Shown here: piece by piece, positions 44,351 to 56,900 of the stretch | Position numbering within the stretch: position 1 is the stretch's first letter | Layout of the letters: every line of letters starts with the position of its first letter | Assembly: GCA_037903355.1 (NCBI GenBank) | Contig: JBAJFE010000034.1 | Span: 1-64,000 of the forward strand | DNA from: Trichuris trichiura | Lineage: Eukaryota; Nematoda; Enoplea; Trichinellida; Trichuridae | Length of the DNA stretch: 64,000 nt | Direction of reading: 5' to 3' | Translations under genes and position numbers: made by a program | Notes under the pieces: generated by a model | Told to the model about the DNA's origin: nothing | Seen by the model: the letters and a program-made list of their open reading frames with translations, nothing else | Databases searched by the model: none

Positions 44351-47131
44351 TCACGCCTTGTCAACACTGTCAATGACGACTAAAAGGCGTTCTATTTCTT
44401 CCATAGTATGTTCGGAACTCAACGATATTTTGATACTGCAAGAATAGCGGGTTATTTAATGAGACAGAGGAAAATGTAACGCCATTACCTTTCGGGAATA
44501 CAAAACCATTCCTGACTCTTAAGCGTAGACATCTTAGTTAGCAAGATGCCTTCATTCATTGCCTAAATAATTGGCATGAAATACGCAGCTGGCAGACTAC
44601 GTCAAGTCATGGGAATAAATACCTTCTCTATCAACGTATCTAAAAGACGATCGTCATCTTGGCCTGGAGGTACTCGTAAATGAAACAAAGGACTACCAGC
44701 AACGCCATCTACTTTGAACCGGTTTAAACTGCAACAAAAACGAAGGAATATATACGTGGTAAGCGACGACGGAGCTTGAACAATAAAAACTAAAAAAAAA
44801 TACTTTTGCATCGCCTTGTGAAAAATGCTTGAATTTCGACGCAGTCTAGCTAAACGCTCCGGATCTTCAATCATTATTTCCAAACTACGAAGTGCACCGG
44901 CAGTCAAAGGGGACGGAAGCGATGCTGAGAAGCAATATCCCGACGCGGACAGTCTCTGAAGAATGTTGAAATTAATAGCAAAAACCACTGTTAATGCCAG
45001 AAGCTAATTATAGCCTTTGCGAATACATGTAGAAAGTATATTTCAGCAGGACAGAAATGAACTTGGAGAAACTTAAAAACGAATAATCCTTGTTCGGTAA
45101 AGTGAATAAGCACATGACAAACGAACAAGCGACAATTATCAACTGCCATTCAATGCATTATCGTCAGTTGATCTATTTTACGAAGGAATGGCATACGTCT
45201 GCTTTGGGGATAGGTGCAGTTTTTAATTACTTTGAATGGAATACAAGGCACACTTTAAATATGCTGCCCTGTAATTATTTCACGTCGCAGGATAGAAGAG
45301 GTAAATTTCGGAAAAAAACTTATCGATCAGACATAGCATGCCTTGGTTGGAAATGCTAACCGATTATTTAGAAGAAAACTCAACGAAAACTTTTTGTAAG
45401 ACGACCAAAGAAGAAATAGTTAACTTTTGCAAAACTACCCGCGGAAATTAAGTATAAACACTTAATTCAAAATTAGGCAACCCCAAAGAAGTTATGAACA
45501 GCTACGCATAAAGCAAATATGTACTGCTAACAGGTTGCCATACGACACATTTAACAGCTTGCAAAGTTTGCACAATTAACCATGGAATTGCCTAGAATTC
45601 AAACGCTTCATTGTACCTGATGACCAATAACAAACGAACGTCCGCACGTAAAGCCACCAGTAGAACCGTTCGCATTTTCAAGGGAACTGCTTATCATGTC
45701 TACTTCATCAATCTAAGAAGATAGATAAGAATTTCTCCATAACAGGAAATAATGTTGACTGTTCGCCTTACGTTAGCGTTGAAATATTCGACCACTCCAC
45801 GTCCGGTTCTTCCCAGAACTCCAAATGACACGCTTTCGTCAATAAAAATTCGTACTTTGTATTTCCATTTCAGTCTGAGCTGCAAAAGTAATAAAAGATG
45901 AAGTATTGTAAAGTACAAATAGGCTTACCAATTCCGGCAGCGGGCAAATATCACCATAGTAGAGATATATCCCTTCAACTATAACAAAGCGCCGTGTAAC
46001 TCTAGCTTTTTTTGGATTCTAAAGGGCACAATATGTAACAGTAATAAGGAACAATTTCGAAGAGCACCAAACGGTCTTTTTCCGCTTGTATCATCAATAG
46101 ACGTTCCAAGTCAGCTGTATCATTGTGAGCAAAGAATTCTATTCTACTACGAGATGCCTGCAGGCCTTTTTGAATAGCAAAGTGGACCCCGCGATCACAG
46201 AAGATAACATCGCCACGCTTGCAATAAGCTGGAATAGCGCTTGCTACGGTGCAAATGCCGTAGCTGTAAAGTGCTGCCTCTTCGGTGCCCATGAACTTAG
46301 CTAGTCGGTCTTCCAACTGAAGATGGACATCTGAGAAATGCACTGCCCATTGGATCTACTCAACAACGTCCAGCGCTTACCCATAGTACCGTAGAATGCC
46401 CTTGGTCCACAGGTACCCACACCCAATCGACGGACGGCATTGATTGCAGCTTCCTAACATGAATTGTTTCTTAATAATATGTAAAAACTGAACCAGCGTA
46501 ATCACTTATAGTAGTAGCCTTAAGAAAGTGGCGAAGAAATTCAAATAACTTACCTCCACGGAAGGGTGGCAGGCCAAGCCAAGAAAATTCATGGTGCCAA
46601 AATTCAAGTACTCTTTATTCTCAATGACCACATACTTGTCTAGCTTGCTGGAAGAGGTCTCCAGGTTCAATGTTACAACAATTTCCGAATTTTTACCCTT
46701 CCACAATGGGACGCCTCAAAACCGGGTCGGTTGGGTCGACGAGCGGAGTTAATCTTTGCGGTTGCCATTCGGCGATTAGTTCTTCAATTTCCTGACAGAA
46801 CAGAGCGTATACAGGCAAGTCAGCAACAAGCAAACTTCAGCAAAAAAACGAATGCCACTACGCTACGTAATGCGAATGATATGATCAAAAATTCATTCAG
46901 GCCGAACGAACCTTGGGCGTAAGCTTGTCCGATTCAGATATGTGGTAGCTTTTGCGCAGTAGAAGCCAAACGATGACAAATAACAGTAGGACTTCGACGC
47001 AAAAATGACAAAACGTATTCTAAACAACGAAACTTTCAGCGAATAAATGGGTGTTACCTGACAAGGCGCTGCGATCTTACAAGGTCCACTGAATAGCCGA
47101 ACGAACAAAAAGGCCCCAACAATTGGTCCAT
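44351..47131 (-). CDS. SPTLC1: Serine palmitoyltransferase subunit 1
   Basis: Thirteen exons from the 5' end: 47131-47081, 47019-46912, 46791-46697, 46647-46554, 46453-46381, 46330-46068, 46018-45929, 45879-45772, 45712-45617, 44955-44804, 44728-44623, 44562-44489, 44435-44351; 1,395 nt, 464 residues (human 473). An N-terminal membrane helix ([18 protein letters not shown]) is followed by the fold-type I aminotransferase body: [43 protein letters not shown] (motif across a splice), [42 protein letters not shown], and [16 protein letters not shown]. That last segment lacks the PLP-binding lysine, which is normal for subunit 1; catalysis needs SPTLC2. The ER complex condenses serine with palmitoyl-CoA, the first step of sphingolipid synthesis. 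The first exon is short and its start is inferred. Confidence 0.94.
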
Positions 47132-47859
47132 GGCAACAAGTCGTTCAGTGTGGCAGCGAAGGCCGGCTTTTTTGCGAGCTAAATCATTTCATCATGAAAA
47201 AAATTGACACCCTTCGTTGACCGAACTGACTAACAAGAACAAGATGGACAAAACAGGAGCAGGCCAATCGCAGCGGGCGAAATGCAACGCCTTCAAATTA
47301 CCGTACCAACAATCAAGTTAGAGTAACAAGAAAAAATAAACGCTTCGTAGGGAACCTGTTTGGAAAAAAAAGTAGTTCCTCACACATCTGCGGGAAAGCT
47401 AAATTGAACAAATGCTGCTTTTGCCGAACAGAAATGAATTTTAAAATGTAGCATTAAGCTCGGTGGAACGTTGCTACTTAAACGTTCATCCTATTCCAGA
47501 AAATTGCCGCTCTCATAGAGCGTTTATTTCCTCGTGAGGGTGCCTATGCGTGTTTCAGAATAAAACACTTTCGTAATAGCTTCTGCTTGCGGACTTTTGT
47601 TAACCGTTGCCGAGATGAAGGTAATAGGCAGACAATGCTGAGCGGAAGGGTCAAAAAATGCCCATTTACGAAAGAAGGTTTTTCATCATACTGAGAGAAG
47701 CTCTAAGCGATGCATCGAGTTCTTTGAACAGATGAAAAACTAAAATTTTAATGCGAAACACTGGTGCAACGTGGAATGATTTGTTGAGCTGAAAAGCGTG
47801 GCTGACTGTCATCGATTATAAATCTCGACTAATACGGAGAGTAACCGTTAAAAACGAGT
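47132..47859. other. Intergenic between divergent genes
   Basis: Likely shared upstream region of SPTLC1 (minus) and the possible gene at 47,860 (plus). No motif singled out. Confidence 0.4.
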
Positions 47860-48356
47860 ATGCGAATAGAAATTGTACTTGAGCGTCTGAGAAGTCCTGC
47901 GGTATTTAGTGTCAGCTTGGCTTGGTGTGTGGGTGGACTGCTTAATTTCGCCTTGTGGCGTTGTAATCTGCATTTCATGACACCATCATTTGTCTCTGAA
48001 GCGGGAGGAACACTGCCTCCCGCAGCTCCATTTCCCGAAGCTGCTATTGTCCAATCCAACAGCGCGTTCGGTCCCTCCGGGCATGCAATAAACTGCAAAC
48101 CAGGTATATCTTAGATGGTCATTTCAGAGTAACTTACATTCTTGTAAAAATCTTGTCCGCGTTGGCAAGCTGTTGTTCCTTATTCGTTCATCCTATAATT
48201 TGCCAACTTGCTCTACTTGCAGTTTCTGCGACAGTCACTTATCAAAGCTTTGGACAACCTTTGAGCACTGTTCAACTTTTGGTGCCCCAGCTAGCAGCAG
48301 GAGTAAGCTATTGCCTTTTCTTCATTTCTGTACTAAAGTTTCCGTCAATGGGTTAG
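47860..48356 (+). CDS. Possible small two-helix membrane protein
   Basis: Exons 47860-48103 and 48223-48356 join in phase (GT-AG, 119-nt intron) to give about 125 residues. One hydrophobic segment near the N-terminus (AVFSVSLAWCVGGLLNFALW), a polar Pro/Gly-rich middle, and a second hydrophobic segment (LLVPQLAAGVSYCLFFISVL) before TAG. I do not recognise a family. An overlapping minus frame exists at 47,829-48,098, so coding status is not certain. Confidence 0.4.
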
Positions 48357-50459
48357 CTTGACGCAACCGAAATTTTTTTCTGAAATTCGAGGAACTTAAC
48401 ATTCGCTACAGCTCCATCGCGGTGTGATAGATCTCCAGATTTGGGCCTAACTTTCAGCATATAAAACTGTTCCGCTGTCCCCTAGCAAAAAAGTGTGATT
48501 TCCGAACATGGCGAATGTATGAATGATATGTTGTAAGTGCACGCATTCATACTTTCAGGCAAATGACTTTGGACAAGGTCCTGGAGAAATATTTTGAACT
48601 TTTCCTTCGCAGCCTGTTTGTTGGGGCGATGCTTTTAGCGGCAGGTTTATTAGACTGACCAAAATATTCCGAGCGCGAGACTTGAGATATCATACGTACT
48701 GTCCTCCTGGTACGGCCATTCAGTTTACCACAAATTTGTCTCTGTTGATTACTTCATTGGAATTTAGAAGCCTAGATGGAATTTAAATGGATTTTGCAGT
48801 AACCGACGTTGGTGGTAGTTGGCCTAAGTTCAGCAACTTTAAGTCATTCTTGAACAGAATGTCATAACTGAACAAAAAAACTTTTAGCTCCAGGCGAACA
48901 TAAGTGACCCTTCTGGGTTGGCGCACTTGTATTCTTTGCTCTATTGAAAAGAGCAGACCTCTTGTGACGAAAGAGTTAATCTTCAGCGTGTCCTTTCCTA
49001 GGCTGAATGTCCAGCGTTTGCATAATCAGTGTACTATTCAAAGTTGGCGAATGAGGCATGTTTCAAATTAGTATCCATCGATTTGTAGTTGTGCAATAAG
49101 AAAAGCGGATAAACATCCATCTTCGCTAGCAAGCATTTTAACTGACCGTTTCTTTAGAAATAGTAACCGTATGTGTAGTTTTAGTTTATCGATATTAGCA
49201 TTAATTACAAGTATGATTTTCATGGCTGACTGCACAACCAGAAGGTTCCGAAAGCTCTCCACACGTATTTATGTTTTCCTGATAAGCAGTCTACTTAGCA
49301 GTTGGTCTACTGACTTCCTGAACGATGTCAATGGGAGTTTTACTTTTTGAAAAAGTAACGAAATAGTAACGTTAGAAATTTGTAATCTTAGAAAGCAATT
49401 GGTCTTCGGAACTTTATGTGTGAGTGAGTGATGCTGTCATACAATGCTTAAACATTAATAGGAAAAGTCTGAAAAATTGGTCGCGAGCAGCGTCCCCATC
49501 TTTTGAACGTTGTGCTTACAGAACCTTTTGCGAACTTTCGTCTACTAGGATCTATAAACTTGTTGAATAATGCTAAACAAGCAGAAAAATATGAGTTGTA
49601 CTAAAGCAGTCTGATTCCGTTGGGTATTTTGCGAAATTTTTTGGCTTCTACTTTGTACGATTCCCTTGGGCTGCAAGTATTGATTGTAAAGTTTTTAACG
49701 TCAAAGTTTGTTCCGTCACGATTACTTCCGACCGGGAAGAGTCAACTCCGTATCAATCTAACAAATATTGATACAGCTGTTCTCACGTTAATCCGGTTCC
49801 ACCCCTAATTCGTACATATTTACCACGACTGCTTAGGGCGTAGTGGTCAGCGATGTATGAAACAGTTTGGTCAGTTACACACCCGTCGTACTGCCATTGA
49901 CTTCATTCTTGCAGTTGCTCATTAAACGTTTTGCAGTTACATCCTGCAACGACTGCTGCTTCTAAAAATCCTTTGCAGTCACTGCTATCCTGACTACTAA
50001 AGTCGTCCCGAGGGTTAGTTGCTCTTCGTTGCATACATTTATCTTTGCCTTTTTTTTCTTATAATTAGGCGATGGATTTTTTCTGGTCTTATCAAAGCCT
50101 TGTTGATTATTATTAGCTGACGTTAAGCTGTTTCATTGAAGTGACGTAAGCTACGGGCATTCACTTCTACTCATTGTTAAAATGCACAAACGCTTCTCGT
50201 AGTGAAAAAGCGCAGACCGTAAATTATTTGTAATCAAGAAAACCCGTCAACAGGTTGTGAACTGTGCAGCAATGGCTCTTCGAAAGTTTACGATTAGAAA
50301 GCAAAGTCAGTCTGCTTATTTGTTGACAGTAGATCAAAGAAGTAGACGGCCATAGGAAGAAGGGAAAAGTTGAGAATGCTGCAGCTAATGTATCTGAAGC
50401 TCGACGAGAGTGAGTATGTCTAAGAATCTGACTTTAGAGTACTCTCAAATTTATTCATC
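48357..50459. other. AT-rich intergenic, nothing recognised
   Basis: No exon chain, RNA gene or transposon terminus identified. Confidence 0.4.
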
Positions 50460-50469
50460 GACCTTTGAC

Positions 50470-51060
50470 CACCTCCGTTAGGATTAGGCTTAGGCTTAGG
50501 GTAGAACTTGAATTTGTGCCTCATGGCAGAATTTGAAGTGGGATACGGCTGTAGCCAAACGCCTTGTAACTTTAAAATCGTTCGTTTAGAAGCAGGAGTT
50601 AGATCACTAGTGAGCATGTAATTTATAACGCCTCAAGGTGAAAATGAGGATCTACTTGTTGATATGTAGTAATAATTTGGCTCAGTTATAACTTTCGGCC
50701 CGTCACTTTGACAGTTACGGTGATGAACCTTCTTAGCTGTTTCGGCTGACTTACTGCACCTATAATGTCTATTTTAAATATTTAGTGATGTTTTTATTGG
50801 CTGTTGGTTCACGCTGATTCTACGCACTTTTTTCTGGACCTTTTCTCTTAGCTGCCACTTTTTGTAATTAAGTGAAAGAAGAGCCCTACGAAAGAATGGT
50901 TGTGCGGTTATTTAAAAATAATGGATCTTGTCGGTTGTTGCACTCCCCGCCATACTTCAAGTTTGCGCGCCATCTTTTTTTGCCCTTCCTTAAGCCTAAG
51001 CCTAAACATAACCTTAGGTAAAGGCAAAACAGGATGGCTGCAGGCTTGCCTTCTCTCAAA
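50470..51060. repeat. Repeat with TTAGGC-type ends
   Basis: Two TTAGGCTTAGGC-like runs in opposite orientation (about 50,482-50,505 and 50,993-51,010) bracket about 500 bp. The right end runs into the AAGGCAAAACAGGATGG motif shared with other dispersed copies. Either inverted termini of an uncharacterised element or interstitial nematode-type telomere repeats. Confidence 0.4.
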
Positions 51061-51579
51061 CGGTGGGGCGCGTAATCGATAAGACCAAAAAAGCAGACAA
51101 AAATTGACTTATTTCTCCCACCTTTTGAGGCAACCTCGTCCCGTCTTGAGCGGTAGTTGTTGTCCCGATTCCTCTCGTTGAGGATAGGACAAGTTAGTCC
51201 TGGAAACTATGAAATATAAGTTATTGCATTTCTTACCTCTTCATCCATTTTTCAGTAGAAAATTTCTTTCGCTTAATTGCAGAAAGCAAGTAGCAGAAAA
51301 TGGGCGAAAAAGCAATGCGAAGATTCGGTATTAAAACTTGCGGGTCCTTTAGGAATAGTTTGTCTTTAAAAATAGCTGTGCGGTAAGCTATAGATAGTGA
51401 TTTAATTCTTGATCTGGTAAATTCAGTAAGTCATCTCTCTGCTGGCTCAGTTGAAGCCGGATTAATGAGAGATCGGCTGATTTTGCAATGGAATAGAAAA
51501 ATTAGGCATCGCTTCAAAAGAAGTCCTGTTATGCTACTGCTTTTTGACACCTTTATATTAGGCTTCACAGCTTCACAGT

Positions 51580-51650
51580 CATGAAAGCTACGTATCGTTT
51601 TTTCTTCACAGGCTTTCCCGCTGTGAAGAAAAGCAATACGTAGCTTTCAT
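51580..51650. repeat. 30-bp hairpin with 9-nt loop
   Basis: Arms beginning ATGAAAGCTACGTAT and ending ATACGTAGCTTTCAT with TTCTTCACAG/CTGTGAAGAA next to the loop GCTTTCCCG. A (TTG)n run follows at about 51,669-51,687. No gene. Confidence 0.7.
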
Positions 51651-51957
51651 ACCTGCCTTGTCGACTTGTTGTTGTTGTTGTTGTCTGACGTATAGGTATT
51701 GCTCCGACTCAGCGTCAGTGTGTAATAAATTTTTCGCTGAGGACGAATCAGTTCAAACCCTAAAAGCTAAGTTAACTAAACAAACTTTTCTTTATAACAG
51801 GTAGTTCTCGCGTGAGTATACAATGCTCCGTGTTTATTTCATTGTGACGTAAGTGTTGCCCATTTAGAAACAACTGTTAGGTAAAAACGGTATTCTTGAG
51901 CTGATCTTTAAACTAAGTTACATGCTGGCGGTGAACTTTTAAAATATAGTAACTTAC

Positions 51958-52059
51958 CAAATAATTATTGCCGCCAAATTCCTTCTGCTGATATTGAGCT
52001 TCTTCGTATGGATAATACGGTCGAGCAAAGCTTTTTCGTGGCAGACGCGGTACTCTCAT
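51958..52059 (-). CDS. Possible first coding exon of an unrecognised gene
   Basis: ATG at 52,059 (minus) opens exactly 34 codons (MRVPRLPRKSFARPYYPYEE...) before a GTAAGT donor. Basic and Tyr/Gln-rich composition. No following exon was found downstream on the minus strand, so the gene is unproven. Confidence 0.25.
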
Positions 52060-52403
52060 ACGTGCTTAGACGATAATTTTTATATGTTAGCATACGCAAA
52101 AAAGAATCATTGGGTCTTTTCGGAATTATCCCCAGCACCGGCCGAGGCGGCAAGTTCTCATGTGAATGCAGATATAAGACGTAGGTGCATCGCAGTGGGT
52201 AGATAGAGTAAACGCGTTTCGATTATTCACGCAAGTTATAGCAAAGCTCCTATGGATGCTAAAATTAATCCATTTTTAAGTGATCATTTCTAAAGTGAAA
52301 TGCTTAGCCGCAAGCTACGTAAAGCTATTTCGTATCTCGTTTGATAGGTCGATCAGTGTTGTATTTCGGTAGGTGGTATTAATAATTTGTTGCTGTATGT
52401 TAG

Positions 52404-53339
52404 GGTTACGCAGCGCCACCTATGAAAGCAATTTCCGAATGCTCGCACGTGCCTCACAGTCATCAGATTTTGCTGAACACGTCAGAGCTTGTAACAACGT
52501 CTGCAAACTCTGTGTTGATGAGCGAAACGGACTCGCAGGCACCCGTTCGCTGTTGTACCACATGGGCTGGCATCCCGTCGGTGACGGACGTTGGTAGTCA
52601 AGGTATTTTTACCGTTTTGTTGATACAGACGTCTGACCTAGCGATTACTTGGGTCACGTTTACAGGTCAGTACGTTGTTTTGTTTCCCCACACTGACGTA
52701 TTGAGCTCGTCGTGCGACTCGAACGCAGTGGCGCCTGTTGCCCCAGCTCAACTGCAGCAGGCAACCTTTATACCGCTGTCCGCTTTGGACCCATTGCCTT
52801 CCTCCAGGGTGTTACGTTCTCTTGGAGTCAGTACTGATCGTCAGCAGGCTGACAGTCATCAGGCCAATCAGGTAGCTGAGTCGACCGGCCAACCCGCGGA
52901 AAGCAAAGACGTTCGCCGCCGTGCATTTCATAATCAAGGTTCGTTGGACAAACGGCTTTTGCTTCGTCATGCTTTCTCTTTAGTGGAACGGCGAAGACGG
53001 GATACTATAAATGCTCAAATTGCAAAGATAGCAAAAATCTTGCCTCCCGTCAGGGGAGTCGTAGGCAGACAAACAGAGGTCGTGTTTTGCACATGCTTTT
53101 TCTTGCTTAATTCTGCCATTATATCTTTGTAGAGTATTGGTAAGACGTTATCTCGAGCCGTCGAGTATATAGAAGAGCTAAAGTCTCACGTGCGCCCGGT
53201 TATGGACTTTGCTCAGTTCGAGGATAAAATGAAAGCCGAAGTGGCCGCCCTGCAAACGCGAATTGACGAGCTGAAAGTTGAAAACGAAAATATCATTCAT
53301 CTGTTGCAAGAAAAAGGCATTTCTGTACCACCGCAATAA
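52404..53339 (+). CDS. USF-type bHLH-leucine zipper transcription factor
   Basis: Exons 52404-52602, 52666-52938, 52984-53078, 53133-53339 (TAA); 774 nt, 257 residues, all phases consistent. The ATG at 52,422 may be the start, but the frame is open back to an acceptor at 52,403, so an upstream exon is possible. The N-terminal half is Ser/Ala/Gln-rich. The basic region RRRAFHNQVERRRRDTINAQ is assembled across a 45-nt intron and matches USF (RRAQHNEVERRRRDKIN). Helix 1 (IAKIAKILP), loop, helix 2 (GKTLSRAVEYIEELK) and a C-terminal leucine-zipper-like coiled coil (ALQTRIDELKVENENIIHLL) follow. Such factors bind E-boxes (CACGTG) as dimers in the nucleus. It could be another bHLH-zip member, but the basic region favours USF. 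Confidence 0.87.
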
Positions 53340-53952
53340 TGCTATCCTCTAAGCACCGGACGGCAAAACGAAGATCCCCTCTTCTTTGAACGGCAATGGA
53401 AGTAACGGCGGTTATAGCTGCTGAGGCGCTTGCTGGCTATTTCGTTTTCATTTGTCTGCTGGCCTTGTTTCAGTGCAAAGTTCTCTGCCAAACGCCTTAT
53501 TCTCTTTCGAAAGAAACTGTGTACGTTCAAATCTTCACATTAAATGCTTGACGCGTCTGCGAACGCAACAGACGAATACGCCACTGAAGACTTTTAAAAC
53601 TCGAACCACTTCGTTGATAGTATAGTTCACTGAAAATGGGTCTTACATTGCGCGCCTTCATCGAATACTTAATGATAGCTCATTATACATTCCTGTTCTT
53701 TCAGTAAATAGGTCCATATTAAAGCGTAGCCGCTGCAATAACATGTGAACATGTCTGGGCAATGACGAGTATTAAATAAGAGGGGACATTCAAATAACTT
53801 TATTTTTTAATGCAAGAAAGATAGTAAAATGGATGGCGAGCAGCGCTTTTACATCCAAAAGCATAAAAATACTAGCTAGGGCCAAGTGATTGGGCACAGC
53901 CGCCCGGACACTGTATAAATTGCAACATCGGCTAAAAGCTGTAAGTGATCCC
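53340..53952. other. Space between convergent USF-like and SLC12A9 genes
   Basis: Holds both 3' UTRs. On the minus strand an AATAAA equivalent (TTTATT near 53,801) lies about 150 nt after the SLC12A9 stop. Confidence 0.45.
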
Positions 53953-56900
53953 TTAAAGTGCCGTAGAGATAACGGAACTAATGCCATAAATAAGAAGGGT
54001 TGGTGGCAAACTGTCAGTGACGCATTCGAGCCGTTCGAGGTATTTAACCGCCTTGCTGAGATCCAGCGGCGGTGGCGGCAAACTGAGGAACACCAAGGCT
54101 GACTGACTACTATTACGACGCATCAGTTCGTTGAAGCCTTTTAGAAAAGACAATGGCATATCGTTCAGATCGGCGCTGTTCGACATTTGACTGCCATCGG
54201 AAACAATATCTGCGTTCACGTGACAAATCACGTGATCCCACGGTAGGATGATCGACTTGGCCATTATCCTCAGCTGACTAAGCATTTCTTTCAGTTGGTA
54301 CTCTTTTCGCTGCATATCCTGCATTGAGTTGACGCACAAAAACACCCTAAGCATGATGCGGTTTTTCCATTTGCCCGACATGCTAAGTATGCAAGCCAAT
54401 TGTAGCAAAAACAAGGAACTATTGTCCCACGTAACGCTGGCATTCTGCGGACGCACTAGATCGACTGGCCAGACGTCGACGCACTTGTATCCCGACGTTT
54501 TTAGCAGATTTTCCTTATCCAACAATTGGAAATGCCTTGCGAGGACAATATTCTTGTTCATACGCAGTATGTCGTTGACAAGGCGAACGTAGTCAACCGC
54601 CGAAAGGTGGCGTCCGCCCCCGCTGTAATTTTCACCAAATATATCGCCATTCTGGTCGGAGGGAACGAACGTATCAGCCAAGCTTGGTAAATCTTGCACT
54701 GTAAAGTATTCGACAACTTCGGCTCGCTCCAACTTGGCAAACTTGATATTGCGCAACAGCTTGCCTTTGTCGAACATGTTCTCCGAAGGGGTGCTGTCGT
54801 GAAAACCAAGTATAATGGTGTTGGGTTTCATTGCGCCAATGCCGCTCAACCGAATCAGATGCGCCGCTCCTTCGTTGACCGTCTTGGCCACCGTAATTTC
54901 GACAAACGCTTTGATTTTCAAGTAGTCAATCAAACCGAGCCAATAAGGCATCTCCTTTTGCACCGGATCAAATTGCCAATTCTCCTCTTTGATACACTCT
55001 ACGTGTCCAAGTACGTACAGGCCGGATTTCTTCAGATCGTTGACAAAGTCAATCAAAGGAAGGCATGACTTTGGATTGGCGACGAGTAGGAGGATTTGTG
55101 GCCTCCAAAATTTGACGTGCTCCTTGCGGGGGTCTAACATGAGTAGATATTTTCGTACTTGATGAAAAATGAGCGCTTGGCTAATGGAACCCCAACTGGC
55201 TGGCATCGGCCCAGCGTAATGAAGACCGATGAGCAGTAGGAGCAACAGTACTATAGTAATACCAGAGGAGGCCGGATTTACCACAAACATCATAGCGATG
55301 CAACCGGCAAAACCGAGAAACGATGTTTGCGTACTGAAGTATCGAAATGTGGGCCTAAAACGTAAAAATTATTCCACAGTTTCCTTTCTACGGTATTTGG
55401 GCGACAACTTTAATTGGCTTTGAATGGGCACTTACCTAAAATTCGGTGCCGAAGTCAAATCCAAAGCTAAGCAGGCAAGGTTGACAGCGGCGTAAGACAA
55501 AAGAAAGAACACTGACGTAATCTGGGCAATTACGTTGAAGGAGCCGATCAAAAGGAACGTCTATAAAACGCGAAATAGATTTGCCGAGGCAGAAGGAATA
55601 TGCAGAGGCCAAGCACTTACGACAACAAGAACCCAAGATATCAAGACAGCAACAACAGGATTACCATTTCTGTGGAAGGTTGCAACATGAAGCAGAGTGC
55701 CTACATCAAAAGTCATTATTCACTTTTCCGCTTACGCCAGCTCAAAGTCAAGTAAGTCATTTTCACCGTAAGAACAATGGGTGAACAAGAAATTTAAATA
55801 ATAGTAGCACCACGACGATCTTCATAATATATGCAATCCATTTTTGCAGTTAAACGAATTGCTTCTATGTACAATAGTGAAAATCTATGCATTCCTTACA
55901 AGGAATCTTACTTTCAGCATGTTGGCTTCTTTAAGTCCTTCACCAGTCATCCGAATAGGCATGCAACACACGCGGAAACATTTCAAAAAACGTAGTATGG
56001 CAATTCTTTCTGGTTAACCCGTATGCTCACCTATTAACAAACTTAACTGTTTCTCATTCTATCTTGTAAATCCAATTCTCAGTAAAAAAGCAGCGGATTC
56101 CCGGCATTTCATTCATCTCGTTTTCTCCCGATGAATGGAAAAGGGTATTCTTCCATTGCTATGAATAAACGTAGCTTCATTTGATACATTACCGACCATT
56201 CAGAAATTTAAATACCAGCTTAAAAATATCATAACGTTAAATAAAAGGGATTGTTAATGCAGTGAGAGTACGATTATCTGTACTTAACCAGAGAATATAA
56301 ATTTTAAGTTCTTTAACAATTGGAGAATACAGCACCTGTTATTTTCCCATTTCAAGCCAATCACTTCCTAAAGGTTCTCTTCTTTCCCCACAATTCTTCT
56401 CTCTTTACGGAAGCCAGCCTGCCAGCACTCCATTAGAGAGTCGAAACGTGCGTTGGTTTTGATGTTTTTTGTTGATACATTTGCGTGCTTAATCCTCTGT
56501 TTCCTTCAACCTTATTTCTTTGCCGTTATTATTTTCACAAAAAATAGCATCTTCCAAACACTCCGACTACATGGCAGTCTGCTAAGTTCAAACTGCTCTT
56601 GTATTCGTAAAGTTAAAAATTGCTACCAGCCAAGCAATTCTTGGAAGAAAGACTATAACAAAAATTTTATGTATACCACTGACCTGACCCTTCACGACGT
56701 GTTATTGCTGATCTGCAATAACACGTTGTGAAAAGCCTGCATCATGCATTAATACAAGTAAGGAGTGATTTTCGCTGCCTATCCGTTGAAAACAGATTAA
56801 GGCCTAACCTGAAAGCTCCGGTGATAAAGCTTTTTTGATTATAATAAGAGGACACTGCCGTAACAATAAAATTGTTTACTCTCCATGAAGCAGAGAATGA

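Noticed and set aside
54329..54592. Plus-strand frames opposite SLC12A9 (also 54,694-55,068 and 57,225-57,844)
   Set aside because: Shadows of the well-supported minus-strand transporter exons.
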